Assembly: GCF_026340465.1 (NCBI RefSeq)
Contig: NZ_JAPEPC010000001.1
Location: 7,083,501 to 7,147,500, forward strand
Direction: 5' to 3'
Source: Streptomyces sp. NBC_01306
GTDB taxonomy: Bacteria > Actinomycetota > Actinomycetes > Streptomycetales > Streptomycetaceae
Length of the DNA: 64,000 nt
Notes under the pieces: model-generated
What the model saw: only the letters and a program-made list of their open reading frames with translations
Databases searched by the model: none
What the model was told of the DNA's origin: nothing
Program-made: the position numbers and the translations under genes
Part shown: positions 25,381 through 32,858 of the stretch, piece after piece
Layout of the letters: each line of letters opens with the position of its first letter
Numbering within the stretch: the first letter of the stretch is position 1

Positions 25381-26214
25381 TCACGCGGTCCTGCCGGGTC
25401 CGCTGTCGTGGCACAGCACGAGCACGGCGGCGTCGTCCTGGTGTCCCGTGAGCGCGGCGGCCTTGATGATCTCGTCAGCCAGTACGTCGGCGTCGGCACC
25501 CGCATGGGCGCCCGCCCGGTGCATGACGGCCTCAAGGCCCTTCTCGATAGGGAAGGACGGTCCCTCGATCACCCCGTCGGTGATCAGTACGAACGCACCC
25601 ACCTCGGTCAGCCGCCGCCGGGTGACCGGATAGTGCTCCTTCTCCTGGACGCCCAGCGGCAGGCCCCCTTCGTCATCGATGATGCCCGTGCGCCCGTCCG
25701 CCGAGGCCCAGACCGCCGGGACATGTCCGGCGCGGGCACTGTCGATCTCCCAGGTGACGGGGTCGAAGCGCAGGAAGGTGCAGGTCGCGAAGAGCGTGGA
25801 GTTCACCGAGAGCAGCAGGTCGTTGGTCCGGCCGATGATCTCGCCGGGGTCTGCCGCGGTCCTGGCGATGGCCCGCATTCCGATCCGGATCTGGCCCATG
25901 AAGGCGGCTGCCTCGACGTCGTGTCCCTGTACGTCGCCGATGGCGAACCCGAGCGAACCGTCCGGGAGCGGAAACCCGTCGTACCAGTCGCCCCCGATGT
26001 CCAGCCCGCTGCGGGCAGGGGTGTAGCGGGCCGTGGTACGGAGGCCGGGCAGGCCGGGGAGGCTGGCCGGGAGCATCTCGCGCTGCAGTGCCTCGGCCAG
26101 TTCGACGCGCGCCTGATGGAGCTCCACTTCCCGCCGGGCCCGGGCAGTGAGCTGGTGGAGCGTGGTGAGGAGCTCGTCGGCGCTTGCGGAACGAGGAGGA
26201 CGACGCCGGTTCAT
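25381..26214 (-). CDS. SpoIIE-type PP2C phosphatase paired with MASE1 sensor
   Basis: About 277 residues: an N-terminal coiled coil (about 12 to 45, LLTTLHQLTARARREVELHQ) joined directly to a SpoIIE/PPM phosphatase domain. Metal motifs GGDWYD (74-79), GDVQGHD (93-99), TDGVIE and a C-terminal DDAAVLVL are intact. The ATG at 26214 has GGAG six bases away; the frame is open upstream to 26316 but that part is not protein-like. There is no GAF or PAS domain, unlike the other two PP2C proteins in the window. Its signal may come through the coiled coil from the MASE1 protein encoded next. Confidence 0.9.
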   Translation of the reverse strand: MNRRRPPRSASADELLTTLHQLTARARREVELHQARVELAEALQREMLPASLPGLPGLRTTARYTPARSGLDIGGDWYDGFPLPDGSLGFAIGDVQGHDVEAAAFMGQIRIGMRAIARTAADPGEIIGRTNDLLLSVNSTLFATCTFLRFDPVTWEIDSARAGHVPAVWASADGRTGIIDDEGGLPLGVQEKEHYPVTRRRLTEVGAFVLITDGVIEGPSFPIEKGLEAVMHRAGAHAGADADVLADEIIKAAALTGHQDDAAVLVLCHDSGPGRTA

Positions 26215-26780
26215 GAGCGGCTCCGCGGTGCGTTTGTTCCCGGACCGCGACCGGGGCCCGTGGTCGCGGATCAGGCCGTGTACCGGCCCGTCGGGCCTCT
26301 CCTCTCCGACGGTCACGGTTCGTGGGTCCGGAGACCGTTATCTGCATTTTATTTCCGAAGCCGGGATCCCGCAGCCTCCGGCGGCGGAGCGTAGCTGCCG
26401 ATCAGGTCCATGCCAATGATGAGGGCTTACCCGGGCACGTCGTGGAGCGCGACGCGACGGTGCGTGAATTTCTTCTGTACTGATCTTCATTCGCACTTTC
26501 GAGTGCCCGGAGGCGGGGGCGAGTGGGACATTGATCGTCATATCGAACGCAATGAAACGGCCGGATGTGTGCCAGGAGGGGCTCAACGGATGAGCCGACG
26601 GGGTCACCGCGCGTTCGGCCGTGTAGCGTCTCACCCAGCTGTCGTGGTTCCGAAGTACCTCTCGCCCGTGCGTACATGCACGGGCGGGTCTGCTGTTCGG
26701 CGTCTCCGAGGACCAGGGCGATCACCTCACGGCTCCCGCGAAGTGCGGGAGCCGACTTCGAGTCCCCTTGGAGGGCAATC
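26215..26780. other. Intergenic region and cold shock gene leader
   Basis: This 566 bp stretch lies between divergent PP2C and cold shock genes. No protein gene is supported. Several hairpins are visible: GCACT-TTCG-AGTGC near 26494, GGGCTC...GAGCC near 26580, and two longer ones closer to the cold shock gene that are listed separately. An AT-richer patch near 26335-26360 is the likely PP2C promoter region. Confidence 0.5.
26663..26753 (+). promoter_or_regulatory. Structured 5' leader of the cold shock gene
   Basis: Two perfect 9 bp hairpins, 26663-26671 with 26678-26686 (loop GTACAT) and 26731-26739 with 26745-26753 (loop of five), lie within 120 bp upstream of the cold shock start. Cold shock mRNAs often have long structured leaders that control stability and translation; a similar role here is inference. 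Confidence 0.45.
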
Positions 26781-26984
26781 ATGGCCAGTGGCACCGTTAA
26801 GTGGTTCAACGCGGAAAAGGGTTTCGGCTTCATTGAGCAGGATGGTGGGGGCCCGGACGTCTTCGCCCACTACTCCAACATCAACGCTCAGGGCTTCCGC
26901 GAGCTGCAGGAGGGCCAGAAGGTGAACTTCGACATCACGCAGGGCCAGAAGGGCCCGCAGGCGGAGAACATCGTCCCCGCCTGA
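26781..26984 (+). CDS. Cold shock protein (CspA family)
   Basis: This 67-residue protein is a single cold shock domain, a five-stranded OB-fold barrel that binds single-stranded RNA and DNA. RNP1 (KGFGFIEQ, residues 13 to 20) and RNP2 (VFAHYS) are intact, and the N-terminus MASGTVKWFNAEKGFGFI is characteristic. The ATG at 26781 follows GGAGGG. It is a single gene with a structured leader of at least 120 bases and a near-perfect terminator directly after the stop. Streptomyces carry several paralogs; which one this is cannot be told from the window. Confidence 0.97.
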   Translation: MASGTVKWFNAEKGFGFIEQDGGGPDVFAHYSNINAQGFRELQEGQKVNFDITQGQKGPQAENIVPA

Positions 26985-26993
26985 TCCGGCGGT

Positions 26994-27027
26994 GTGCCCG
27001 CCTCCGGCCTGTGCCGGAGGCGGGCAC
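26994..27027 (+). terminator. Terminator after the cold shock gene
   Basis: A perfect 15 bp stem (26994-27008 with 27013-27027) closes a four-base loop and is followed by a short T-rich stretch. It starts nine bases after the stop codon and is the clearest terminator in the window. Confidence 0.9.
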
Positions 27028-27211
27028 TGTCGTTTCCGGATCTTCACGGTGTGTTCGCCCCTGACGGGGCCGTCACACCGGGGCGTGCGCCGGTGCGCAC
27101 TGGGCCGTACGGGCGTGTTCCGAAGGCGTGCTCCCCTGTTTGTGTGGATGATCTCCTGGGCAGCGAATGAACCCCGGCTGTCCCGGAGCCGCCGCACGCA
27201 GGAGGAATCTG

Positions 27212-28711
27212 ATGAGCAGCGCCGGAGGCCCCGCCATCGGCACCATCACCACCGAGGTGCCCGCGCGGCTCGACCGGCTGCCCTGGTCCCGCTGGCACTG
27301 GATGATCGTGATCGGGCTCGGAACGGTCTGGATCCTCGACGGTCTCGAAGTCACCGTCGTGGGCAACATCGCCAGCCGGCTCTCGGAGAGCGGCAGCGGA
27401 CTGTCCATCAGCGACTCCCAGGTCACCGGGCTCGGAGCCGCACTCTATGTGGCGGGTGCCTGCTCGGGTGCGCTGGTCTTCGGCTGGCTCACCGACCGCT
27501 TCGGCCGCAAGAAGCTCTTCCTCATCACCCTCGCCGTCTATCTGGCGGCGACCGCGATGACCGCGCTCTCCTTCTCGGCCTGGTGGTTCTTCCTCTTCCG
27601 GTTCCTCACCGGCTTCGGCATCGGCGGCGAGTACGCCGCCATCAACTCGGCCATCGACGAACTGATTCCCAGCAAGTACCGCGGCCGGGTCGACCTGATC
27701 ATCAACGGCAGCTACTGGCTCGGCGCGATGGCCGGCGCCCTGCTCTCGGTGCTGGCCCTCGACACCGGCATCTTCCCCGAGAACATCGGCTGGCGCCTCA
27801 CGTTCGCGCTCGGCGTCGTACTCGGTCTGGTGATCCTCCTGGTGCGCAGGCACGTACCGGAGAGTCCGCGCTGGATGTTCATCCACGGACAGTCCGACGG
27901 CGCGAACGCGATCGTCGACGGCGTCGAGAAGGAGATCGAGAAGGAGACGGGCGCGCCACTGCCGGAAGCGGGCCGGGCCATCACCATCGAGCAGCGCAGA
28001 AGCATCAGTTTCGTCGAGATCGGCCGGACGCTCTTCCGCGCCTACCCCAAGCGCGCGACGCTCGGTTTCTCGCTCTTCATCGGCCAGGCGTTCCTGTACA
28101 ACGCCATCACCTTCGGGTTCAGCTCCATCCTGGTGAAGTTCTTCGGCGTCTCCAGCGGTACGACGGGGTACTTCTTCGCGGTCATCGCGTTCGGGAACTT
28201 CCTCGGCCCGCTGCTGCTCGGCAGGCTCTTCGACACCGTCGGGCGCAAGAAGATGATCTCGGGTACGTACATCCTCTCGGGGCTGCTGCTGTTCGTGACC
28301 GCCTGGCTCTTCGACCAGGGGTGGCTCAACGCGGCGACGATGACGGTGTGCTGGTGCGTGGTGCTGTTCTTCGCGTCGGCCGGGGCCAGTTCGGCCTACC
28401 TGACAGTGAGCGAGATCTTCCCGATGGAGACCCGGGCTCTGGCGATCGCCCTGTTCTACGCGCTCGGCACGGCGGCAGGCGGTATTTCCGGGCCGCTCGT
28501 CTTCTCCGGTCTCACATCGAGCGGTGTGGTCTCGGACGCCGTCATCGCGTTCTGTATCGGTGCCGCGCTGATGGTCGCCGCCGGGGTGGTGGCCCTGTTC
28601 TTCGCGGTGGACGCGGAGGGCAGGTCACTGGAGGACATCGCGCGCCCGCTCTCCCAACGGGGCCCGGCCACAAGCGGACCGGCCGCGCCGTCGGGCACCC
28701 CCGCCGTATGA
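27212..28711 (+). CDS. MFS transporter, sugar/metabolite proton symporter type
   Basis: The 499-residue protein has twelve predicted helices. Signature sequences are GWLTDRFGRKKLF after helix 2, RFLTGFGIGGEYAAINS in helix 4 and PESPRWM before the central loop, matching the MFS sugar and metabolite symporter group. The ATG at 27212 is chosen because CAGGAGGAA lies eight bases before it; the frame is open further upstream. The C-terminus is Pro/Gly/Ala-rich. The stop overlaps an ATG (ATGA at 28708) in the frame of the LigD-type phosphoesterase gene downstream, so both are probably on one mRNA. Its substrate is unknown. Confidence 0.9.
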   Translation: MSSAGGPAIGTITTEVPARLDRLPWSRWHWMIVIGLGTVWILDGLEVTVVGNIASRLSESGSGLSISDSQVTGLGAALYVAGACSGALVFGWLTDRFGRKKLFLITLAVYLAATAMTALSFSAWWFFLFRFLTGFGIGGEYAAINSAIDELIPSKYRGRVDLIINGSYWLGAMAGALLSVLALDTGIFPENIGWRLTFALGVVLGLVILLVRRHVPESPRWMFIHGQSDGANAIVDGVEKEIEKETGAPLPEAGRAITIEQRRSISFVEIGRTLFRAYPKRATLGFSLFIGQAFLYNAITFGFSSILVKFFGVSSGTTGYFFAVIAFGNFLGPLLLGRLFDTVGRKKMISGTYILSGLLLFVTAWLFDQGWLNAATMTVCWCVVLFFASAGASSAYLTVSEIFPMETRALAIALFYALGTAAGGISGPLVFSGLTSSGVVSDAVIAFCIGAALMVAAGVVALFFAVDAEGRSLEDIARPLSQRGPATSGPAAPSGTPAV

Positions 28712-28731
28712 ACGCGAGGAAGGCACCGGAC

Positions 28732-29406
28732 ATGAGCGGCGACGAACCTCTGGAAAGGTACCGCGGCAAGCGGGACTTCGGGACGACGTCGGAGCCTCGC
28801 GGCGGGACGCCGGGGCAGGGTGACGCACCCTGCTTCGTGGTGCAGATCCACGACGCGCGCCGGATGCACTTCGACTTCAGGCTCGAAGTGGACGGCGTAC
28901 TCAAGTCCTGGGCCGTGCCGAAGGGGCCGTCCGCCGAGCCGAAGGACAAGCGGCTCGCCGTACCCACCGAGGACCACCCGCTGGAGTACCGGGAGTTCGA
29001 GGGGGTCATCCCGAAGGGCGAGTACGGCGGCGGCACCGTCATCGTCTGGGACGAGGGCACCTACCGGCCGCTCAGCCACGACCGCCGGGGCCACACCGTT
29101 CCGTTCGCGGAGTCCATCGAGCGCGGGCACGCGACCTTCTGGCTGGACGGGACCAAGCTGCACGGCGAGTACGCGCTGACGCGTTTCCACGGAGGCGGTG
29201 ACAGCACCGACCCCGAGGCCTGGCTGCTCATCAAGGCGAGGGAGAAGACCGGCACGGCGCGGGACAGGACCGGCGGGCGGCCCCGGACGGCGGCCCCGGA
29301 GAGCCACGGCCCGACGGATCCCCGCCGGGCGCGCTCGGTCCGTACCGGAAGAACGCTCCAGCAGGTCGCCGAGAGCGCGGAGGACGACGACAGCGGGAAG
29401 TCCTGA
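28732..29406 (+). CDS. Stand-alone LigD-type 3'-phosphoesterase domain protein
   Basis: About 224 residues containing the phosphoesterase module of bacterial NHEJ ligase D, which trims 3'-phosphate and 3'-ribonucleotide ends before joining. The core runs from LERYRGKRDFG to about residue 165, with the metal and catalytic motif QIHDARRMHFDFRLE, the loop SWAVPKGPS and GEYGGGTVIVWDEGTY. No polymerase or ligase domain is present; the remaining 60 residues are basic and disordered-looking. GAGGAAGG precedes the ATG at 28732; an ATG at 28708 overlapping the MFS stop is also possible. The pairing with a transporter gene probably reflects co-transcription only. Confidence 0.88.
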   Translation: MSGDEPLERYRGKRDFGTTSEPRGGTPGQGDAPCFVVQIHDARRMHFDFRLEVDGVLKSWAVPKGPSAEPKDKRLAVPTEDHPLEYREFEGVIPKGEYGGGTVIVWDEGTYRPLSHDRRGHTVPFAESIERGHATFWLDGTKLHGEYALTRFHGGGDSTDPEAWLLIKAREKTGTARDRTGGRPRTAAPESHGPTDPRRARSVRTGRTLQQVAESAEDDDSGKS

Positions 29407-29490
29407 GCGCAAGCCCCGTACGGGGTGCGCTGAAGGCCTTGGACCAGGCCGGGGCCACGGGCCCGCTGCCGTCGTCGGCGTACCGCGCGG

Positions 29491-31917
29491 TCAGTGCGGA
29501 AGGCTGCCGGGAGCAGTGGCCCAGGTGGTGTCGGGGCGGTCCGACAGCCGGTAGGCCAGGCTCCCGCCCGAGGTGACGAGATGCGCGTCCGTCCAGGAAC
29601 GGTCACTGCCACGGCCGTTGACCGAGAGCCCGCTGACATACGGATGAGACGCGTCCGCCGCCGGCGCGTCGAGGGTGATGTCGCCCCGGCCCGCACGGCT
29701 GACGACCGCCTTCGGGAACAGCGGTGCGCCCACCAGCATCACGGCGCTGCCCGGCGTCTGCGGATACAGACCCAGCGCGGAGAACACGTACCAGGCGGAC
29801 ATGGTGCCCAGGTCGTCGTTGCCCGGAAGTCCGGCCGGACCCGTGCCGTACACGGTGTCGAGGATCTGCCGGACGGTGGCCTGCGTCTTCCAGGGCTGTC
29901 CGAGCGCGTTGTAGAGCCACGGGGCGTGGATGCCGGGCTCGTTGGTCGGGTCGTAGCGCAGCGCGTCGCCGCCCTTGACCGACCATGCGCCGTCCGCCGT
30001 GTGGAAGAAGCCGTCGAGCCGCTCGGCCGCGGCCGGCCGGCCGCCCATCGCGGCGGCCAGTCCCTGGACGTCCTGCGGCACCATCCAGCTGTAGGTCGCA
30101 CTGGTGCCCTGGGCGAACCCGAGGTCGCTGCCCGCGCTGAACGGCGTCACCCATGAACCGTCCGCGTTGCGTGCCTGGATGTAGCCGGCGTCCGCGGTGG
30201 CCTGCGGGTTGAAGACGTTGCGCCACCACGCACCGCGTGCGGTGAACCGGGCGGCCTCGTCCGTCCGGCCGAGCAGCTTCGCCCACTTCGCCAGTGCCGA
30301 GTCCGCGACCGCGTCCTCCAGCGTCTCGGCGGCGCCGCCCCAGCAGTGGCAGACGTCCTGGGGCGCATAGTGCGAGACCAGATACTGGGCGAGGTTGGGG
30401 CGCTGGCCCGTGCACTGTCCGGGGCACCCGGCGTCCGACAGGTCGTCCGGCCGGGGAACGGTGGCCTGGCGCACCAGGGAGTCGAAGGCGCCCCGGTAGT
30501 CGAAGTTCCGTACGCCCATGGGGTAGAAGGTCGCCAGGGTCGCCGCGGTCGGGTCGCCGGTCATCACATGGGTGGCCCCGCTGATGTGCACCCAGCGGTC
30601 CCACACACCGTCGTTCTGCCGGGAGAAGTTGTACAGCGACTGCGCGAAGTCACCGGCCACCTCGGGTTTGAGGACGGCGAGCAACTGTATCTGCGCGCGG
30701 TACTGGTCCCAGCCGGAGAAGTTGCTGTACTGCGCCCGCTGGCCCCGTTCGATCCGGTGCGGGGCGCCGTCCATGCCGGGGTAGCGGCCGTCGGTGTCGC
30801 TGATCAGGTTCGGCTGCATCAGCGAGTGGTAGAGCGCCGTGTAGAACGTGGTGCGCTGCGCGGTGCTGCCGCCGCCGGTCCGTACCGCACGCAGCTCGCG
30901 GTCCCAGGCGCGGCTGGTGCTCCGCGCCACGTCCGCGACGCTCGCACGGGGCGCGATCTCCTCACGCAGGTTGGTCTCGGCGCCCCCGAGGCTGACGTAC
31001 GAGATCCCGAGACGCATCCTGACATCGTTGTCGGACGAGGTGTCGAAGCCGACCCAGCCGCCCGAACCGCGGCCCGCGCGGTCCGCTCCCGTCGCGTAGC
31101 CCTCGCCGCCCGAACCGGAGACGGACCCCGGCGAGAGCGTCCCGTCCCGCCAGGTCCCGTGCGTGGAGAAGGCCCGGTCGAAGGAGGCGCTGAAGTACAG
31201 CTTGTAATAGCTCTTGCGGTTGTTGGTGCCGCCGTTGGCGCGGCGGCCGCAGAAGGCGCCGGTGAGCACCCAGCCGGTCACCTTGCGGTGGGCGGTGTCG
31301 ATGTCGACGTGGGCGTCCTCGCTGCCGTTGAGCGAGTTGGAGACGCGGAAGAGCAGACTGGCGGGTTTCCCTGCCGGGAAGGCGAAGTCGGCCACGCCGG
31401 CCCGCGGGCTGACGGCGAGGTCCGCCGACGCGCCGGAGTCGAGCCCCACCCGGTAGCGGCCGGGAGTGGCGCTCTCGTTCTCGTGCTTGAAGCCGGAGGC
31501 GTAGACCGCGTCCTTCGTGTCGGCCGAGGGGGAGGACGTGACGTCACCGACGAACGGCATGATCGGTACGTCGCCCGCGGCGCCCGGAGCGCAGCCGGCG
31601 CCGTTGACATGGGTGAGGCTCAGCCCCCGCATCCGCGTCGTGTTGTAGTCGTAGCCGTTGGCGGCCGCGGTGTCGGTCTGGTCGCCCTTGGTGCTGGTCG
31701 GGGACCAGCCGATCATTCCGTACGGGGCGGTGGCTCCGGGATAGGTGTTGCCGCCGTTGGCCGAGCCGATCAGCGGGTCGACGTAGGCGGTCGGCCGCTG
31801 CACCATCGGCGCGGCCCCGGCCGGCGGCGCGAGCAGGGCCGCTGCCAGGGCGGTTGCGACTCCCACGGCTGCGGCCGACGCGCGGGTCCGGCGGGAGGGG
31901 GGCGGTCTGAAAAGCAT
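29491..31917 (-). CDS. Secreted GH92 family alpha-mannosidase
   Basis: The 808-residue protein starts with a signal peptide (Arg-rich start, hydrophobic core to about residue 30, cleavage near AGA-AP). The rest is a glycoside hydrolase family 92 enzyme, calcium-dependent exo-alpha-mannosidases that trim alpha-linked mannose. Diagnostic sequences are VDPLIGSANGGNTYPGA just after the signal, NEPGIHAPWLYN and GNDDLGTMSAWYVFSALGLY near residues 698 to 715, the last holding the catalytic base region. The ATG at 31917 follows GAAGGAAGG. It is a single gene with no sugar transporter nearby. The linkage specificity cannot be deduced. Confidence 0.95.
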   Translation of the reverse strand: MLFRPPPSRRTRASAAAVGVATALAAALLAPPAGAAPMVQRPTAYVDPLIGSANGGNTYPGATAPYGMIGWSPTSTKGDQTDTAAANGYDYNTTRMRGLSLTHVNGAGCAPGAAGDVPIMPFVGDVTSSPSADTKDAVYASGFKHENESATPGRYRVGLDSGASADLAVSPRAGVADFAFPAGKPASLLFRVSNSLNGSEDAHVDIDTAHRKVTGWVLTGAFCGRRANGGTNNRKSYYKLYFSASFDRAFSTHGTWRDGTLSPGSVSGSGGEGYATGADRAGRGSGGWVGFDTSSDNDVRMRLGISYVSLGGAETNLREEIAPRASVADVARSTSRAWDRELRAVRTGGGSTAQRTTFYTALYHSLMQPNLISDTDGRYPGMDGAPHRIERGQRAQYSNFSGWDQYRAQIQLLAVLKPEVAGDFAQSLYNFSRQNDGVWDRWVHISGATHVMTGDPTAATLATFYPMGVRNFDYRGAFDSLVRQATVPRPDDLSDAGCPGQCTGQRPNLAQYLVSHYAPQDVCHCWGGAAETLEDAVADSALAKWAKLLGRTDEAARFTARGAWWRNVFNPQATADAGYIQARNADGSWVTPFSAGSDLGFAQGTSATYSWMVPQDVQGLAAAMGGRPAAAERLDGFFHTADGAWSVKGGDALRYDPTNEPGIHAPWLYNALGQPWKTQATVRQILDTVYGTGPAGLPGNDDLGTMSAWYVFSALGLYPQTPGSAVMLVGAPLFPKAVVSRAGRGDITLDAPAADASHPYVSGLSVNGRGSDRSWTDAHLVTSGGSLAYRLSDRPDTTWATAPGSLPH

Positions 31918-32214
31918 CGAACGGGCCTTCCTTCGGCGGGTGGGTGGACGGTGCCCGTGCGCCGGCCGGTCCTCCTGCCGCCACGCGGGGGCGTCGCGAT
32001 CATAAGTCGCCCGAGCGGTACGGGACATGACACGGACGGCCCGTTCGGTGAACGGCGGGTGAAGGGGCCCGGACGGGTTGTGCGCCGCGGTGCGTGTCGA
32101 ACACTCTGCCGGGACCGGAGACCCGCGAAGGTGGAGGGCAGGCAGGCAGACAGGCAAGACCGTTCCGGCACGGCCGGCCGGCGCGGTCCCACTCGTACGG
32201 CCGAGGAGCAGCGG
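31918..32214. other. Divergent region between GH92 and DinB-like genes
   Basis: About 300 bp hold the promoters of two divergent genes. A short tetranucleotide run (GGCA repeated) lies near 32135-32156. I see no gene and no clear operator here. Confidence 0.4.
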
Positions 32215-32721
32215 ATGAAGACCGCAGAGGTGCTGGCAGACGCGTTCGACCGTATCCAGGAGTCCGTGCACGAGGCCGTCGACGGCCTCCCGGCCGAGGA
32301 TCTCGGCGTGCAGCTGGACAGCGGGGCGAACTCGATCGCCTGGCTGGTCTGGCATCTGGCCCGGGTGCAGGACGACCATGTGGCCGACGCGGCCGGTCTT
32401 GAGCAGGTGTGGCTGGCGCAGGACTGGGCCGCCCGCTTCGGGCTGCCCTTCGCCGACACCGAGACCGGATACGGCCAGAGCGCCGGGCAGGTCGCCCAGG
32501 TGCGGGCTGACGCCGCCCTGCTGACCGGGTACTACGACGCGGTCCACGAGCAGACCGTGGGCTTCGTCAGGGGACTCGACGACGCCGCACTCGACCGGGT
32601 GGTGGACGAGGCGTGGTCGCCGCCGGTCACGCTCGGGGTCCGGCTCATCAGCGTCATCGGCGACGACCTGCAGCACGTGGGCCAGGCCGCCTTCGTCAGG
32701 GGAGTCCTGGAACGCCGGTAA
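32215..32721 (+). CDS. DinB/DUF664-like four-helix protein
   Basis: The 168-residue protein matches the DinB-like superfamily, four-helix bundles that bind a divalent metal and include thiol-dependent transferases using mycothiol or bacillithiol. Likely metal His residues are in LVWHLARVQDDH and near the C-terminus in GDDLQHVGQAAFVRG. GAGGAG precedes the ATG at 32215. It stands alone, divergent from the GH92 gene and followed by a terminator before the large PP2C gene. In mycothiol-producing actinobacteria such proteins often detoxify electrophiles, but no substrate can be proposed from sequence. Confidence 0.85.
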   Translation: MKTAEVLADAFDRIQESVHEAVDGLPAEDLGVQLDSGANSIAWLVWHLARVQDDHVADAAGLEQVWLAQDWAARFGLPFADTETGYGQSAGQVAQVRADAALLTGYYDAVHEQTVGFVRGLDDAALDRVVDEAWSPPVTLGVRLISVIGDDLQHVGQAAFVRGVLERR

Positions 32722-32736
32722 CGCGCCCCGGCAGCC

Positions 32737-32779
32737 CCGTGCGTCCGGGCCGTCCCGCTCCGGGAGCCCGGACGCACGG
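32737..32779 (+). terminator. Terminator after the DinB-like gene
   Basis: A perfect 14 bp stem (32737-32750 with 32766-32779) can be extended inside the loop by TCCC pairing with GGGA. It lies 16 bases after the stop and before the promoter region of the next gene. Confidence 0.75.
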
Positions 32780-32858
32780 CCCGGACAGCAGCCCTGATGC
32801 GGGGCCCACCGCGAAAAGTTAAGCTTTGGGCACCTCAGCCCTCCTCCGGAGCGACCGT

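Noticed and set aside
31918..32676. N-terminal extension of the GH92 protein beyond the signal peptide
   Set aside because: A clear signal peptide starts at 31917 with a ribosome site; the extension overlaps the divergent DinB-like gene.
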